Assembly: GCF_003014485.1 (NCBI RefSeq) | Contig: NZ_PYGA01000028.1 | Coordinates: 1 to 64,000 of the forward strand | Direction of reading: 5' to 3' | DNA from: Murinocardiopsis flavida | GTDB taxonomy: Bacteria > Actinomycetota > Actinomycetes > Streptosporangiales > Streptosporangiaceae | Length of the DNA stretch: 64,000 nucleotides | Shown: positions 16,711 through 24,526 of the stretch, piece after piece | Layout: every line of letters starts with the position of its first letter | How positions within the stretch are numbered: position 1 is the stretch's first letter | Translations under genes and position numbers: made by a program | Notes under the pieces: model-generated | Seen by the model: only the letters and a program-made list of their open reading frames with translations | Databases searched by the model: none | What the model was told of the DNA's origin: nothing

Positions 16711-16810
16711 CCGCCCGACGTCCCTTTCCCATGCGCGCCGCGACGGACCGCGACGGACCGCGGCGCGCGCCCTTGACCACCCGCCCCACGAGCAACCCGA
16801 GGTGATCGCC

Positions 16811-17257
16811 ATGCCGCATAACCTGACCCTTGCCGACCTCACCGAACGTTCCGGCCTCGACGTCCTGGACCACTTGGAGCGCGCGGTGACCGTCCCCGTC
16901 ATCGACGGGCTCCAGGCGCAGGGCGACCTGATCGTCGTCCCCTACGCGCTGCTCGACGCCGTCCAGACCGCGCCCGGGGCCCGCTGGCGGCCCGTGCCCG
17001 TCTCGGGGGTGGAACTGCTCCGCAGCGCGTCGGGCGGCAACCCGCACTCCCTTGTCGCCGACCCGGGCGGCTGCCGGTGGACGACCGACGTCCGCGACCC
17101 CTCGGGGCTCGCATTGGGAGTGCTGGACGCCACGGGCACCGCCTACCTGATCCACCCCGAGCACGGCGGTACCGGCATCGCGCCCGGGACCTACGTGATC
17201 CGCCGCCAGCGCGAAGGCGCCGCCGAGTCCCGGAGGCGGCGCCTGATCGCCGACTGA
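16811..17257 (+). CDS. Small conserved hypothetical protein
   Basis: 148 aa, not assigned to a named family. It has a mixed alpha/beta pattern: helix-rich LTLADLTERSGLDVLDHLERAV, then VVPYALLDAVQTAPGARW, and a beta-rich second half (AYLIHPEHGGTGIAPGTYVIRRQRE) that may be a binding domain. ATG 16811 follows GAGGTGAT by 4 bases. It lies between the DUF6745 gene and the HSP90-like gene on the same strand, 100 bases after the former, so all may be one transcription unit. Confidence 0.65.
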   Translation: MPHNLTLADLTERSGLDVLDHLERAVTVPVIDGLQAQGDLIVVPYALLDAVQTAPGARWRPVPVSGVELLRSASGGNPHSLVADPGGCRWTTDVRDPSGLALGVLDATGTAYLIHPEHGGTGIAPGTYVIRRQREGAAESRRRRLIAD

Positions 17258-17398
17258 CAGTGAGGATGTACGTGAGCGTTCCCCCATGCCGCGCGCGTGG
17301 GGGAACGGGGCCGCGGTGTGCCGACCCGCCAGGTCGAAACGGGTGCTTATGGCACCTATGATCGCTACGCCGTTCACGTCGAGAGCCGAGGAGGAGTG

Positions 17399-19201
17399 GT
17401 GGAGGAACGTGCGTTCCAGGTCGATTTGCGGGGCGTGGTCGACCTCCTCAGCCACCACCTGTACACGGGCCCCCGGGTGTACGTCCGGGAGCTGTTGCAG
17501 AACGCGGTCGACGCGATCAGCGCGCGCCGCCTCGCCGACGCCGGCGCGTCGGCGTCGGTGTCCATCGAGCCCAGGGAGCACACCGGCGACGGCACCCTGC
17601 GCGTCCACGACACCGGGGTCGGGCTGACGGAACCCGAGGTGCACGAACTCCTCGCGACCATCGGGCGCAGCTCCAAACGGGACGACCTCGGGTTCGCCCG
17701 GCACGAATTCCTCGGCCAGTTCGGTATCGGGCTGCTGTCGTGCTTCCTCGTCGCCGACGAGGTGCGGGTGCACACCCGCTCGGCCCGCGGCGGACCTACC
17801 GTCGCGTGGACGGGCTACGCCGACGGGCGCTACACGGTGACGCTGCCCGACGCGCAGCGCCCCGAGCCGGGCACGACCGTCACCCTCGTCCCGCGGCGCG
17901 GGATGGAGCACTGGCTCGGCGCCGAGGTGGTGACCGGGCTCGCCGCCGACTTCGGCGGCCTGCTGCCGATCCCGGTGTCGGTCGCCGGGCGCCCGGTGAC
18001 GACCGACGGCGTCCTGCCGTGGCAGCGCCGGCACGCCTCCCCGGCCGACCGGGCGGCGGCGCTCGCGGCCTACTCCGAGAAGCTGTTCGGGTTCGCACCG
18101 TTCGACACGATCGACCTGAACGTGCCCGAGGCGGGGCTGTCCGGTGTCGCCTTCGTACTGCCGATGGCGGCGAACCCCGCGAGGCAGGCCGGGCACCGGG
18201 TGTACCTGCGCCGGATGCTCCTCTCCGACTCGGTCGACAAGCTCCTGCCCGAGTGGGCGTTCTTCGTCCGCTGCGTGATCGACACCAGCGAGCTGCGGCC
18301 GACCGCGAGCCGCGAGGAACTGTACGAGGACGACCTGCTCGCGGACGCCCGCGACGCCATCGGCACCCGGATCCGGGACTGGCTGGTGGAGCTGGCGGCC
18401 ACCGACCCGCACCGGCTCCAGCGGTTCCTGGCGGTCCACCACCTCGGCGTCAAGGCGCTGGCGCTGCACGACCTCGCGATGCTGCGCGTGGTCGACCAGT
18501 GGTGGCCCATGGAGACCAACATGGGCCCGATGACGCTCGCCGAGTTCCGGCGCCGCCACCCCGTGGTGCGCTACACCGCCACCGCCGACGAGTTCCGCGC
18601 GCTGTCCGCCGTGGCGGCCGCGCAGGGCATCGGCGTGATCAACGGCGGTTACGCCTACGACGTCGAGATCATGAAGCGCCTCCCGTACCTGGACCCGGCG
18701 ATCCAGGTGCGCGCGCTGGACCCGGGCGAGCTGACCACCCGGTTCCTGCCGCCCGACCCCGAGACCGAGCATCGGCTCCACCCGTTCCTCGCGACGGCGG
18801 CGAGCGCGCTGGAGCCGCTGGACTGCTCCCCACTGCCGCGGGCGTTCGACCCGCCGACCCTCCCCGCGCTGTACTTGGTGAGCAGGGGCGCCATCCAGGC
18901 CGAGGAGATGCGCGCGGCGCGGTCCTCGGCGAACGACCTGTGGTCCGGCGTGCTGTCCGCTGTCGACGCCGGGGCGGGCGCCGACGACCGGCCGCAGCTC
19001 GTGCTGAACCTGCGCAGCCCCGTTGTGCGCAAGGCCATCGAGCTGCCCGACCCCCAGCTCGCGCGCCTCGCGGTCCAGACCCTGTACGGCCAGGCGCTAC
19101 TGCACGGGCACCACCCGCTGCGCGCCCAGGACAACGCCCTGTTGAACCAGTCCTTCCTCGGCCTGCTGGACTGGGCGATGCGAACGGACCCCACACGATG
19201 A
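17399..19201 (+). CDS. HSP90-family ATPase (short, HtpG-like)
   Basis: 600 aa. GHKL ATPase domain (1-190) with the N-box RELLQNAVDA (catalytic Glu and Mg-binding Asn), the G1 box HDTGVGL and the G2 box GQFGIGLLSCFLV. The middle domain (200-370) contains RCVIDTSELRPTASREEL, equivalent to the HSP90 loop holding the catalytic Arg. The C-terminal third is divergent and lacks an obvious HSP90 dimerisation signature. Start is GTG 17399 (or the adjacent GTG 17396) behind GAGGAGGA. The gene overlaps the TPR gene by ATGA, suggesting a chaperone and co-chaperone pair. Confidence 0.85.
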   Translation: MEERAFQVDLRGVVDLLSHHLYTGPRVYVRELLQNAVDAISARRLADAGASASVSIEPREHTGDGTLRVHDTGVGLTEPEVHELLATIGRSSKRDDLGFARHEFLGQFGIGLLSCFLVADEVRVHTRSARGGPTVAWTGYADGRYTVTLPDAQRPEPGTTVTLVPRRGMEHWLGAEVVTGLAADFGGLLPIPVSVAGRPVTTDGVLPWQRRHASPADRAAALAAYSEKLFGFAPFDTIDLNVPEAGLSGVAFVLPMAANPARQAGHRVYLRRMLLSDSVDKLLPEWAFFVRCVIDTSELRPTASREELYEDDLLADARDAIGTRIRDWLVELAATDPHRLQRFLAVHHLGVKALALHDLAMLRVVDQWWPMETNMGPMTLAEFRRRHPVVRYTATADEFRALSAVAAAQGIGVINGGYAYDVEIMKRLPYLDPAIQVRALDPGELTTRFLPPDPETEHRLHPFLATAASALEPLDCSPLPRAFDPPTLPALYLVSRGAIQAEEMRAARSSANDLWSGVLSAVDAGAGADDRPQLVLNLRSPVVRKAIELPDPQLARLAVQTLYGQALLHGHHPLRAQDNALLNQSFLGLLDWAMRTDPTR

Positions 19202-21747
19202 GCCGCCCCGAGCCCGAACTCCGGGCCGCGCTGGAGAACGCCCGGCAGATGGGCCACGGCGAGGCGCAGCAGGCCCTGATGGAAGACGTCATCCGGCACG
19301 CCGACGCCGGCGGGTTCCCCCGCCTGGCGTTCTCCGCGCGCCGCAGCCTCGCCAACGCCTACAGCGTGGACCGGCAATGGGACAAGGCGTTCCCGCTGTT
19401 CTCCCGGTGCCTCAGCGAGCACGACCAGCGTCCGGAGGACTTCGGCCCCGAGGAGGACTGGTCGCTGCGCCGCTGGTACACCAGCATCACGCAGTCCATG
19501 TCGGAGTTCCCCGAGATCTCGCTCGCCCAGATCTACGGCGCGTGCGACGACATGGAGCGCCGGTTCAAGGCCGGCGGGCACAGCCTGCGCAAGGTGTACG
19601 CCGCGCGCCGGTGGATCGCCCAGCTCGCCTGCGACTGGGACGAGGAGGAGCGCTGCTACCAGGCGTGGATCACCGCGGGCGGCCCGCAGCACGGTTCGGT
19701 GTGGGACTTCGAGGAGGAGGTCGAGCGGCTGGTCCTGCGCGGTGACGACGCCTCGGTGGCCCGCGCGTTGGAGCTCGCCGAGCCCGTGCTCTCGGGCGAC
19801 GTCGGCTTCACCGAGCCGGCGGCGCCGATCCAGTGCCGGATGCTGCTGCCCCTGGCGCGCGCCGGGCGGCACGAGGAGGCCGCGCTGGCGTACAAGCGGG
19901 CCGACCGGGTGCTGGAGCACGGCGTCTACCGCTACGAGTACCGGAGCATGCAGATCGAGTTCTGCGCGCTGACCGGCAACGAGGACACCGGGCTGAGGCT
20001 GGTCAAGGAGCGCATCCACGGGTGGTACAGCCTGAACCGGCCGAGCGGCAAGATGGAGTTCTCGGTGGCTGCCGCGCTGCTGCTGGGCCGCATGGCCGCG
20101 GTGGGCCGGGGCGCGGAACAGGTCACCTGCCACTGCAACGAGCACCCCCCGGTACCCGCCACGGTGCTGCGCGACCAGATGACCCGCACCGCCTTGGAGC
20201 TCGCCGCGCAGTTCGACGCGCGCAACGGGACGACAGCGCAGGGCGACCGCATCCGGGCGATGCTCGCCCAGCGGCCCGTCGCCGACTTCCTGCCCCTCAC
20301 ACCGACCAGCCGCAAGCCGGTCAGGGCCGCCGCCACCGAGGGCCTGGCGCCCGAGCAGCTGCTCGACCGCGCGGAATGGCACCAGCGGTGCCAGGAGGAC
20401 GACACCGCGCGGGCCTACCTCTCCGCCGTCCCGGAGCCGCCCCCGCCGCACCTGGCCGGCCGGGTGGTGGAGCTCCGGGCGCTGCTGGACTGGGGTCCGG
20501 GGACCGAGGCCGCGCTGCGGTGGGCCGCCGAGGCCCACCGCCACAACGGCGACACGCGCCGGTCCCTGCTCTGCCTGTGCTGGCTGGGCCGGTGGCTGAC
20601 CGAGGAGAACCGCGGCAAGGAGGGGATGGCCATGGTGAACAAGGCGGTCCGCGACCTGCGCGCGGCCGACGACTCCTGGGCGGCGGCCTGGGGCGAGCTG
20701 CGCCTGGCACAGGTGCTGGTCCTGCTCCAGAAGCCCGGGGAGTACTACGCGATCCAGCGCGCGGGCGCGCTCGCCGCCGCCAGCGGCGACCCCCTCGTCC
20801 TCGGCATGATCGCCGCGGACGAGGCGTCCTGGCTCAAGCAGGACGGCGCCGACCCCGCCCGCGTGATCAGGCTGGCCACCACGGCGCTGGACGCGCTGAT
20901 CACGGCCGGTGCGGCCGAGAAGGCGGTGATCGCGCTCGACCACCTCCGGACCGCCTACGAGCGCGCCGGCGCCGACGCCGACTTCGTCACGATGGTGCGG
21001 GCCCGGCTCGCCGCCCCCCGCCCCGGCACCCCCGCTGGGGTCCACGCCCGGCTGCGCTACGAGCACGGCAGGGCGCTGCTCGGCGAAGGGCGGCCCGAGG
21101 AGGCCGTCACCGACCTCACCGAGGCTGTGGGCCAGGCCCATGCGCTCGGTCTCGACCGGGCCGAGCAGTGGTACTTCCTCGCGGTCGCCTGCCATTCCAC
21201 CGGGCGGTTCGAGGAGGCCGTGCACGCCGCGGCGGAGGGCGCGAACTGGCTCGCCCACCTGCGCCGGAACGAGTGGCTGGACCACCCGGTGCTCGCCGAC
21301 CACTGCCGGATGATCCTCGCCGACAGCCACCACGAGATCGGCGAGACCGAGGCGGCGCTGGAGCAGTACGTCCGGCTGGTCGAGGACGCCGGGGAGGTCG
21401 GCAACGCCCCGGTGGTCGCGGTCGGGCAGGGCAAGGTCGGCGTCGTGCTCGCCGAACTGGGCCGGTACGCCGATTCGGCCGCGATGTACCGCGAGGCGGC
21501 GCAGGGCTTCTGGGCGCTCGGCGACGTGCCCACCGCGGTCCGCTCCCGGTGCGGCGAGGCGGCGTCGTGGCTGCGTGCGCGCGACCCGCAGTCGGCACTG
21601 GCCGCGGTGGGCCTGGCCCAACAGGCCGTCCCGGCGATTCCCGCCCACTTGGCCGAGGAGCGTGCCGCCCTCCAGCAGGAGGTCGCCGAACTCCACGCCG
21701 CCATCACGGGCTCATTCGACGGCGCGAATCCGCGCGGGCGGGCGTGA
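19198..21747 (+). CDS. Large tetratricopeptide-repeat protein, partner of the HSP90-like ATPase
   Basis: 849 aa, almost entirely alpha-helical with degenerate TPR-like helix pairs from end to end (for example LRYEHGRALLGEGRPEEAV, YFLAVACHSTGRFEEAVHA, ALEQYVRLVEDAGEVGNAP, VLAELGRYADSAAMYREA). A short Cys/His stretch (TCHCNEHPP) sits near residue 310. No catalytic motif or membrane segment is seen. It begins inside the HSP90-like stop codon, so the pair is translated together and probably works as a complex. The last gene before the CRISPR array. Confidence 0.8.
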   Translation: MSRPEPELRAALENARQMGHGEAQQALMEDVIRHADAGGFPRLAFSARRSLANAYSVDRQWDKAFPLFSRCLSEHDQRPEDFGPEEDWSLRRWYTSITQSMSEFPEISLAQIYGACDDMERRFKAGGHSLRKVYAARRWIAQLACDWDEEERCYQAWITAGGPQHGSVWDFEEEVERLVLRGDDASVARALELAEPVLSGDVGFTEPAAPIQCRMLLPLARAGRHEEAALAYKRADRVLEHGVYRYEYRSMQIEFCALTGNEDTGLRLVKERIHGWYSLNRPSGKMEFSVAAALLLGRMAAVGRGAEQVTCHCNEHPPVPATVLRDQMTRTALELAAQFDARNGTTAQGDRIRAMLAQRPVADFLPLTPTSRKPVRAAATEGLAPEQLLDRAEWHQRCQEDDTARAYLSAVPEPPPPHLAGRVVELRALLDWGPGTEAALRWAAEAHRHNGDTRRSLLCLCWLGRWLTEENRGKEGMAMVNKAVRDLRAADDSWAAAWGELRLAQVLVLLQKPGEYYAIQRAGALAAASGDPLVLGMIAADEASWLKQDGADPARVIRLATTALDALITAGAAEKAVIALDHLRTAYERAGADADFVTMVRARLAAPRPGTPAGVHARLRYEHGRALLGEGRPEEAVTDLTEAVGQAHALGLDRAEQWYFLAVACHSTGRFEEAVHAAAEGANWLAHLRRNEWLDHPVLADHCRMILADSHHEIGETEAALEQYVRLVEDAGEVGNAPVVAVGQGKVGVVLAELGRYADSAAMYREAAQGFWALGDVPTAVRSRCGEAASWLRARDPQSALAAVGLAQQAVPAIPAHLAEERAALQQEVAELHAAITGSFDGANPRGRA

Positions 21748-21815
21748 CCGCGGTGCCCCAGCGTCGGCGGTGAGACGCGCCCCGGTCAGCGGACCGGTTG
21801 GAGGCGGCGTGTCAC

Positions 21816-22149
21816 GGATCCATCCCCGCGGGCGCGGGGAGCAGGCGCCCGCCTACGCCGCCGACGACCCGGCCTGGGGTCCATCCCCGCGCCCGCGGGG
21901 AGCAGGGTCTGCCGGCGGCGTCGAAGTAGGGCAGGTTGGGTCCATCCCCGCGGGCGCGGGGAGCAGATGCGCTGGAGTTCGCGCTGGTGGGGGTAGCGGG
22001 ATCCATCCCTGCGGGCGCGGGGAGCAGTGCGCCCGGGTCAGTCCGCGGATGCGGTACCGGGGTCCATCCCCGCGGGCGCGGGGAGCAGTCGGAGGTGCCG
22101 CGCAACGCGGAGATCACCAAGGGTCCATCCCCGCGGGCGCGGGGAGCAG
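21816..22149 (-). CRISPR. Type I-E CRISPR array, 6 repeats and 5 spacers
   Basis: Six 29-bp repeats at 21816-21844, 21877-21905, 21938-21966, 21999-22027, 22060-22088 and 22121-22149, with an exact 61-bp period and five 32-bp spacers (21845-21876, 21906-21937, 21967-21998, 22028-22059, 22089-22120). On the plus strand each repeat is GG(G/A)TCCAT, then the hairpin CCCCGCG-GG-CGCGGGG, then AGCAG. The size, stem and 32-bp spacers fit type I-E. The AT-rich leader is on the right and the two rightmost repeats are consensus, so transcription is leftward. Repeat 2 has its loop changed from GG to CC; repeats 1 and 4 carry point changes. No cas genes are in the window. Confidence 0.97.
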
Positions 22150-22206
22150 TCTTGTTGACCTCGAACGTTACCGCGCCATACCCCTGATTCTGACCACTTC
22201 TCAAAA
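22150..22206 (-). promoter_or_regulatory. CRISPR leader
   Basis: AT-richer sequence abutting the right end of the array. Blocks GTTGACCTCGAA, GATTCTGACCACTTCTC and AAAATAGG recur at 39832-39900 beside a decayed repeat, which shows that it is a conserved leader. On the minus strand it would hold the array promoter and the spacer-integration site. Confidence 0.8.
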
Positions 22207-22544
22207 TAGGGAAAAGCGAACCAATTCCACGCTACTCGCCTGAACGGGCATGAAAACTGAGGAGCCTATCCACCAGAGAAGCGCCGGACGGTGCTCCGAC
22301 CGGGCTGTGGTGCTTAGCGCCGCTCGGTGGCCGTTGGCTTTGAGGGCGGGTTTCGGCCTTTGGGCCTCGGCTTCATACCGGGGGTGAGTGCCGAGAGCGT
22401 CCTTGCCCCCAGCGGACCTGGGCAAGGCTGCCGGGCAGCCTGGCTCCTGTCCCCTGGGGTCACGGACGCCCTTGCCCCGGACTCTCGCCTTGGGACGCCC
22501 CCCGGGCGCCCTCCCCCGGGCGCCTGCGCCCGCCCCGCGTGCAG
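22207..22544. other. Gene-free stretch between the CRISPR leader and repeat element A
   Basis: No supported gene. It contains GC-rich inverted repeats, for example CGCCCTCCCCCGGGCG near 22510 and CTTGCCCCCAGCGG near 22410. The frames through it are low-complexity. Confidence 0.4.
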
Positions 22545-23640
22545 GTGATCTGTGACAACAACCCGCAGCAACGGCGGGCGGGCTCCGGGCCTCGGCGGAG
22601 TCGAACCGGGTGCGCGGTGGAGAACAGCGGCACCAACGGCGGCGAAGGGCCGGGCTCCGGCGGGGGTCGTGCCCGGGTTCTGGGGTCGGTTCGTCTGCTG
22701 GGCGGCCTTCTCGCCGTGCCGCGTGCAGGTGGTCTGTGGCAACAAGCGGCAACGACGGCGGGCGGGGTCCGGGCCTCGGCGGGGTCGTGCCGGGTGCGCG
22801 GTGGAGAACAGCGGCACCAACGGCGGCGAAGGGCCGGGCTCCGGTTGGATCGGGTCGGGTGTGCGGGGGCGAGGCGGGGGTCGGACAGCGCAGACGGTGG
22901 TGGGCCAGGGGCGCGGTCGATGGCGGGATTCCCGGGGCCGCCCGCGCCTACCCGCGTCCCCGGCAGCGAAAAGCACGGCTACCTGCGCAGATCCGCACCC
23001 GCGGCGAGTGATTAGCGGCGTATGTACCTTTTGGTCGCGTGGTTCGCGGCGAAGAGGCGCCGGTTCGAGCCCCGCGCCAAGATCATGTCCATCATGCGGA
23101 CGGGTGATCGGCCGAGGCCGCTTTCGCGCGCCCGGATTGCGGCGTGGTGTCCGTTTTTCACGGGCGGGGCGGGCCCGGCGGGTGGCGGGGTGCCCATCCA
23201 GACGTCATTCGGGTGCCGTCTGGGTTGTCCCTCTCAGTGAGTTCTCACGATGTGAGACGCTCGGGGTGGTGAGGTGCAACGCCCGGACCGCTGACCTGCC
23301 CTTTTGTGCGGGGATCCGCAGAGCGGCGGCTGAACGGCCTCCGCCCGATACGGCGCGGTGGCCGATCGCGCGCCTCCGGCCCGCCACCGGCCGTCGCCGC
23401 CCCGTCGCCCGCCCCGGCCCCTGCGCACCCCTGACCGAGGCAACCGGGACCCGGCCCCTCGCCGCCGTTGGTGCTGCTGTTCGCCACCGCGCACCGATCC
23501 GATACGGCCGAGGCCCGGATCCCGCCCGCCGTTGTTGCTGCTTTTGACCGCAGACCACCGGTACACGGCCCGGCCACAAGGCCGCCCAGCGAACGGACCG
23601 GCTCCCGACGCCAACTCGATGCCGCCGACGCCCGGGCCCG
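22545..23640 (+). repeat. Composite repeat element A
   Basis: Left arm 22545-22960: about 1.9 tandem units of about 184 bp; the module GCGCGGTGGAGAACAGCGG recurs at 22612 and 22796. Core about 22965-23340: conserved blocks AAGCACGGCTACCTGCGCAG, AAGATCATGTCCATCATGCG, the palindrome TCTCAC-GAT-GTGAGA (23243-23257) and GACCTGCCCTTTTGTGC. Right arm 23430-23640: the same modules on the opposite strand. The whole element is the reverse complement of element B (40060-41480) with many substitutions. Codon-position comparison of the cores shows no coding bias. It ends against the TetR stop codon. Nature unknown. Confidence 0.75.
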
Positions 23641-23643
23641 CCG

Positions 23644-24441
23644 TCAGGCGGCGAGGCCGTGGACCACCTCGTCGATCAGCCGGTCCAGGGCCTCACGGAA
23701 CTCGCCCCCCGGCTCTCCGGCGCCGCTGTCGGCGTTCAGGTGCGCCGACAGGGTGAACGTCACCAGGCCGTGCAGGAACGACCAGGTCAGCAGCGAGAAG
23801 TCGGACGGGTCGCCCGTGCGGAGCGCTCCCGCGCGCTGCCCGGATTGGATGACGGTGGCCGCGAGCCCGAACAGGCGGTCCGCCGCCTCCCGCAGCGAAC
23901 CGGACTGGGGGCCCTCGGCGTGCTTCTGGGCGAGCACCCAATCGCCGAACATCATGCGGTAGTGGCGGGGCTGGTCGAGCGCGAATCCGACGTAGGCGCG
24001 GCACGCGCCGCGGAGGGCTTGGGCGGGGTCGTCCGCCGCGTCGACCGCGTCGCGCATGCGGTCGTGCAGCCGCTCGAACGCGCGCACCGCGACAGCCCGC
24101 AGGAGGTCGTCCTTGTCCTGGAAGTGCCGGTAGGGGGCGGTGCGCGAGAGGCCGGTGCGGCGGCCCACCTCGCGCAGCGTCACCGCGTCGGGCCCGCCTT
24201 CGCCCAGCAGCTCCCACGCCGCGGCCACCATCCGCTCCCTGGTCGGCACCGCAGCCCCGGCGCCCCCGGCCCCCGCGGCTCCAGTCCCCCCGGCCGCAGC
24301 CTCCGCGGCCCCGGTCCCCGCGGTCCCCCCGACTCCAGTCCCTTCGGCCCCGGTCTCCGCGGCTCCGGAGCGACGCGGACCGGGCGACGACACGCGGTCG
24401 CCTCCGTCGGATCCGTTTCCAAGGCCGTGAGCAGCGAACAT
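23644..24441 (-). CDS. TetR-family repressor of the aldehyde oxidoreductase operon
   Basis: 265 aa. Residues 1-65 are a Gly/Ala/Thr-rich disordered extension. The TetR DNA-binding domain follows (RERMVAAAWELLGEGGPDAVTLREVGRRTGLSRTAPYRHFQDKDDL), with a WHG-type C-terminal domain (RHYRMMFGDWVL; FSLLTWSFLHGLVTFTLS). The ATG at 24441 is 22 bases from the first of two GTTGAC-N3-GTCAAC operators in the divergent promoter, so it probably represses both itself and the fused molybdenum hydroxylase. Its 3' end touches repeat element A. Confidence 0.85.
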   Translation of the reverse strand: MFAAHGLGNGSDGGDRVSSPGPRRSGAAETGAEGTGVGGTAGTGAAEAAAGGTGAAGAGGAGAAVPTRERMVAAAWELLGEGGPDAVTLREVGRRTGLSRTAPYRHFQDKDDLLRAVAVRAFERLHDRMRDAVDAADDPAQALRGACRAYVGFALDQPRHYRMMFGDWVLAQKHAEGPQSGSLREAADRLFGLAATVIQSGQRAGALRTGDPSDFSLLTWSFLHGLVTFTLSAHLNADSGAGEPGGEFREALDRLIDEVVHGLAA

Positions 24442-24463
24442 GGCAGAACCGTATGCTGGTGGC

Positions 24464-24505
24464 GTTGACAGCGTCAACTCCTCCGTTTACGTTGACGACG
24501 TCAAC
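24464..24505. promoter_or_regulatory. Paired TetR operators and promoter upstream of the molybdenum hydroxylase
   Basis: Two perfect inverted repeats: GTTGAC-AGC-GTCAAC (24464-24478) and GTTGAC-GAC-GTCAAC (24491-24505), 27 bp apart. The first contains a consensus -35 TTGACA (24465-24470); 17 bases later TACGTT (24488-24493) can serve as a -10, so repressor binding would block the promoter directly. Confidence 0.8.
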
Positions 24506-24526
24506 ATCGATCTCGGGAGTCAGGCT

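Noticed and set aside
18655-21696. 1013-aa minus-strand open frame
   Set aside because: Antisense shadow of the HSP90/TPR genes.
21812-22204. 130-aa minus-strand ORF with repeated RARGDGP and PAPAGMDP units
   Set aside because: It is translation through the CRISPR repeats; the periodicity is that of the array, not of a protein.
22552-23547. 331-aa plus-strand frame through repeat element A, with a similar frame in element B
   Set aside because: Similarity between the two translations switches frame along the core, and substitutions are equally common at all codon positions, so the conserved object is DNA or RNA rather than protein.
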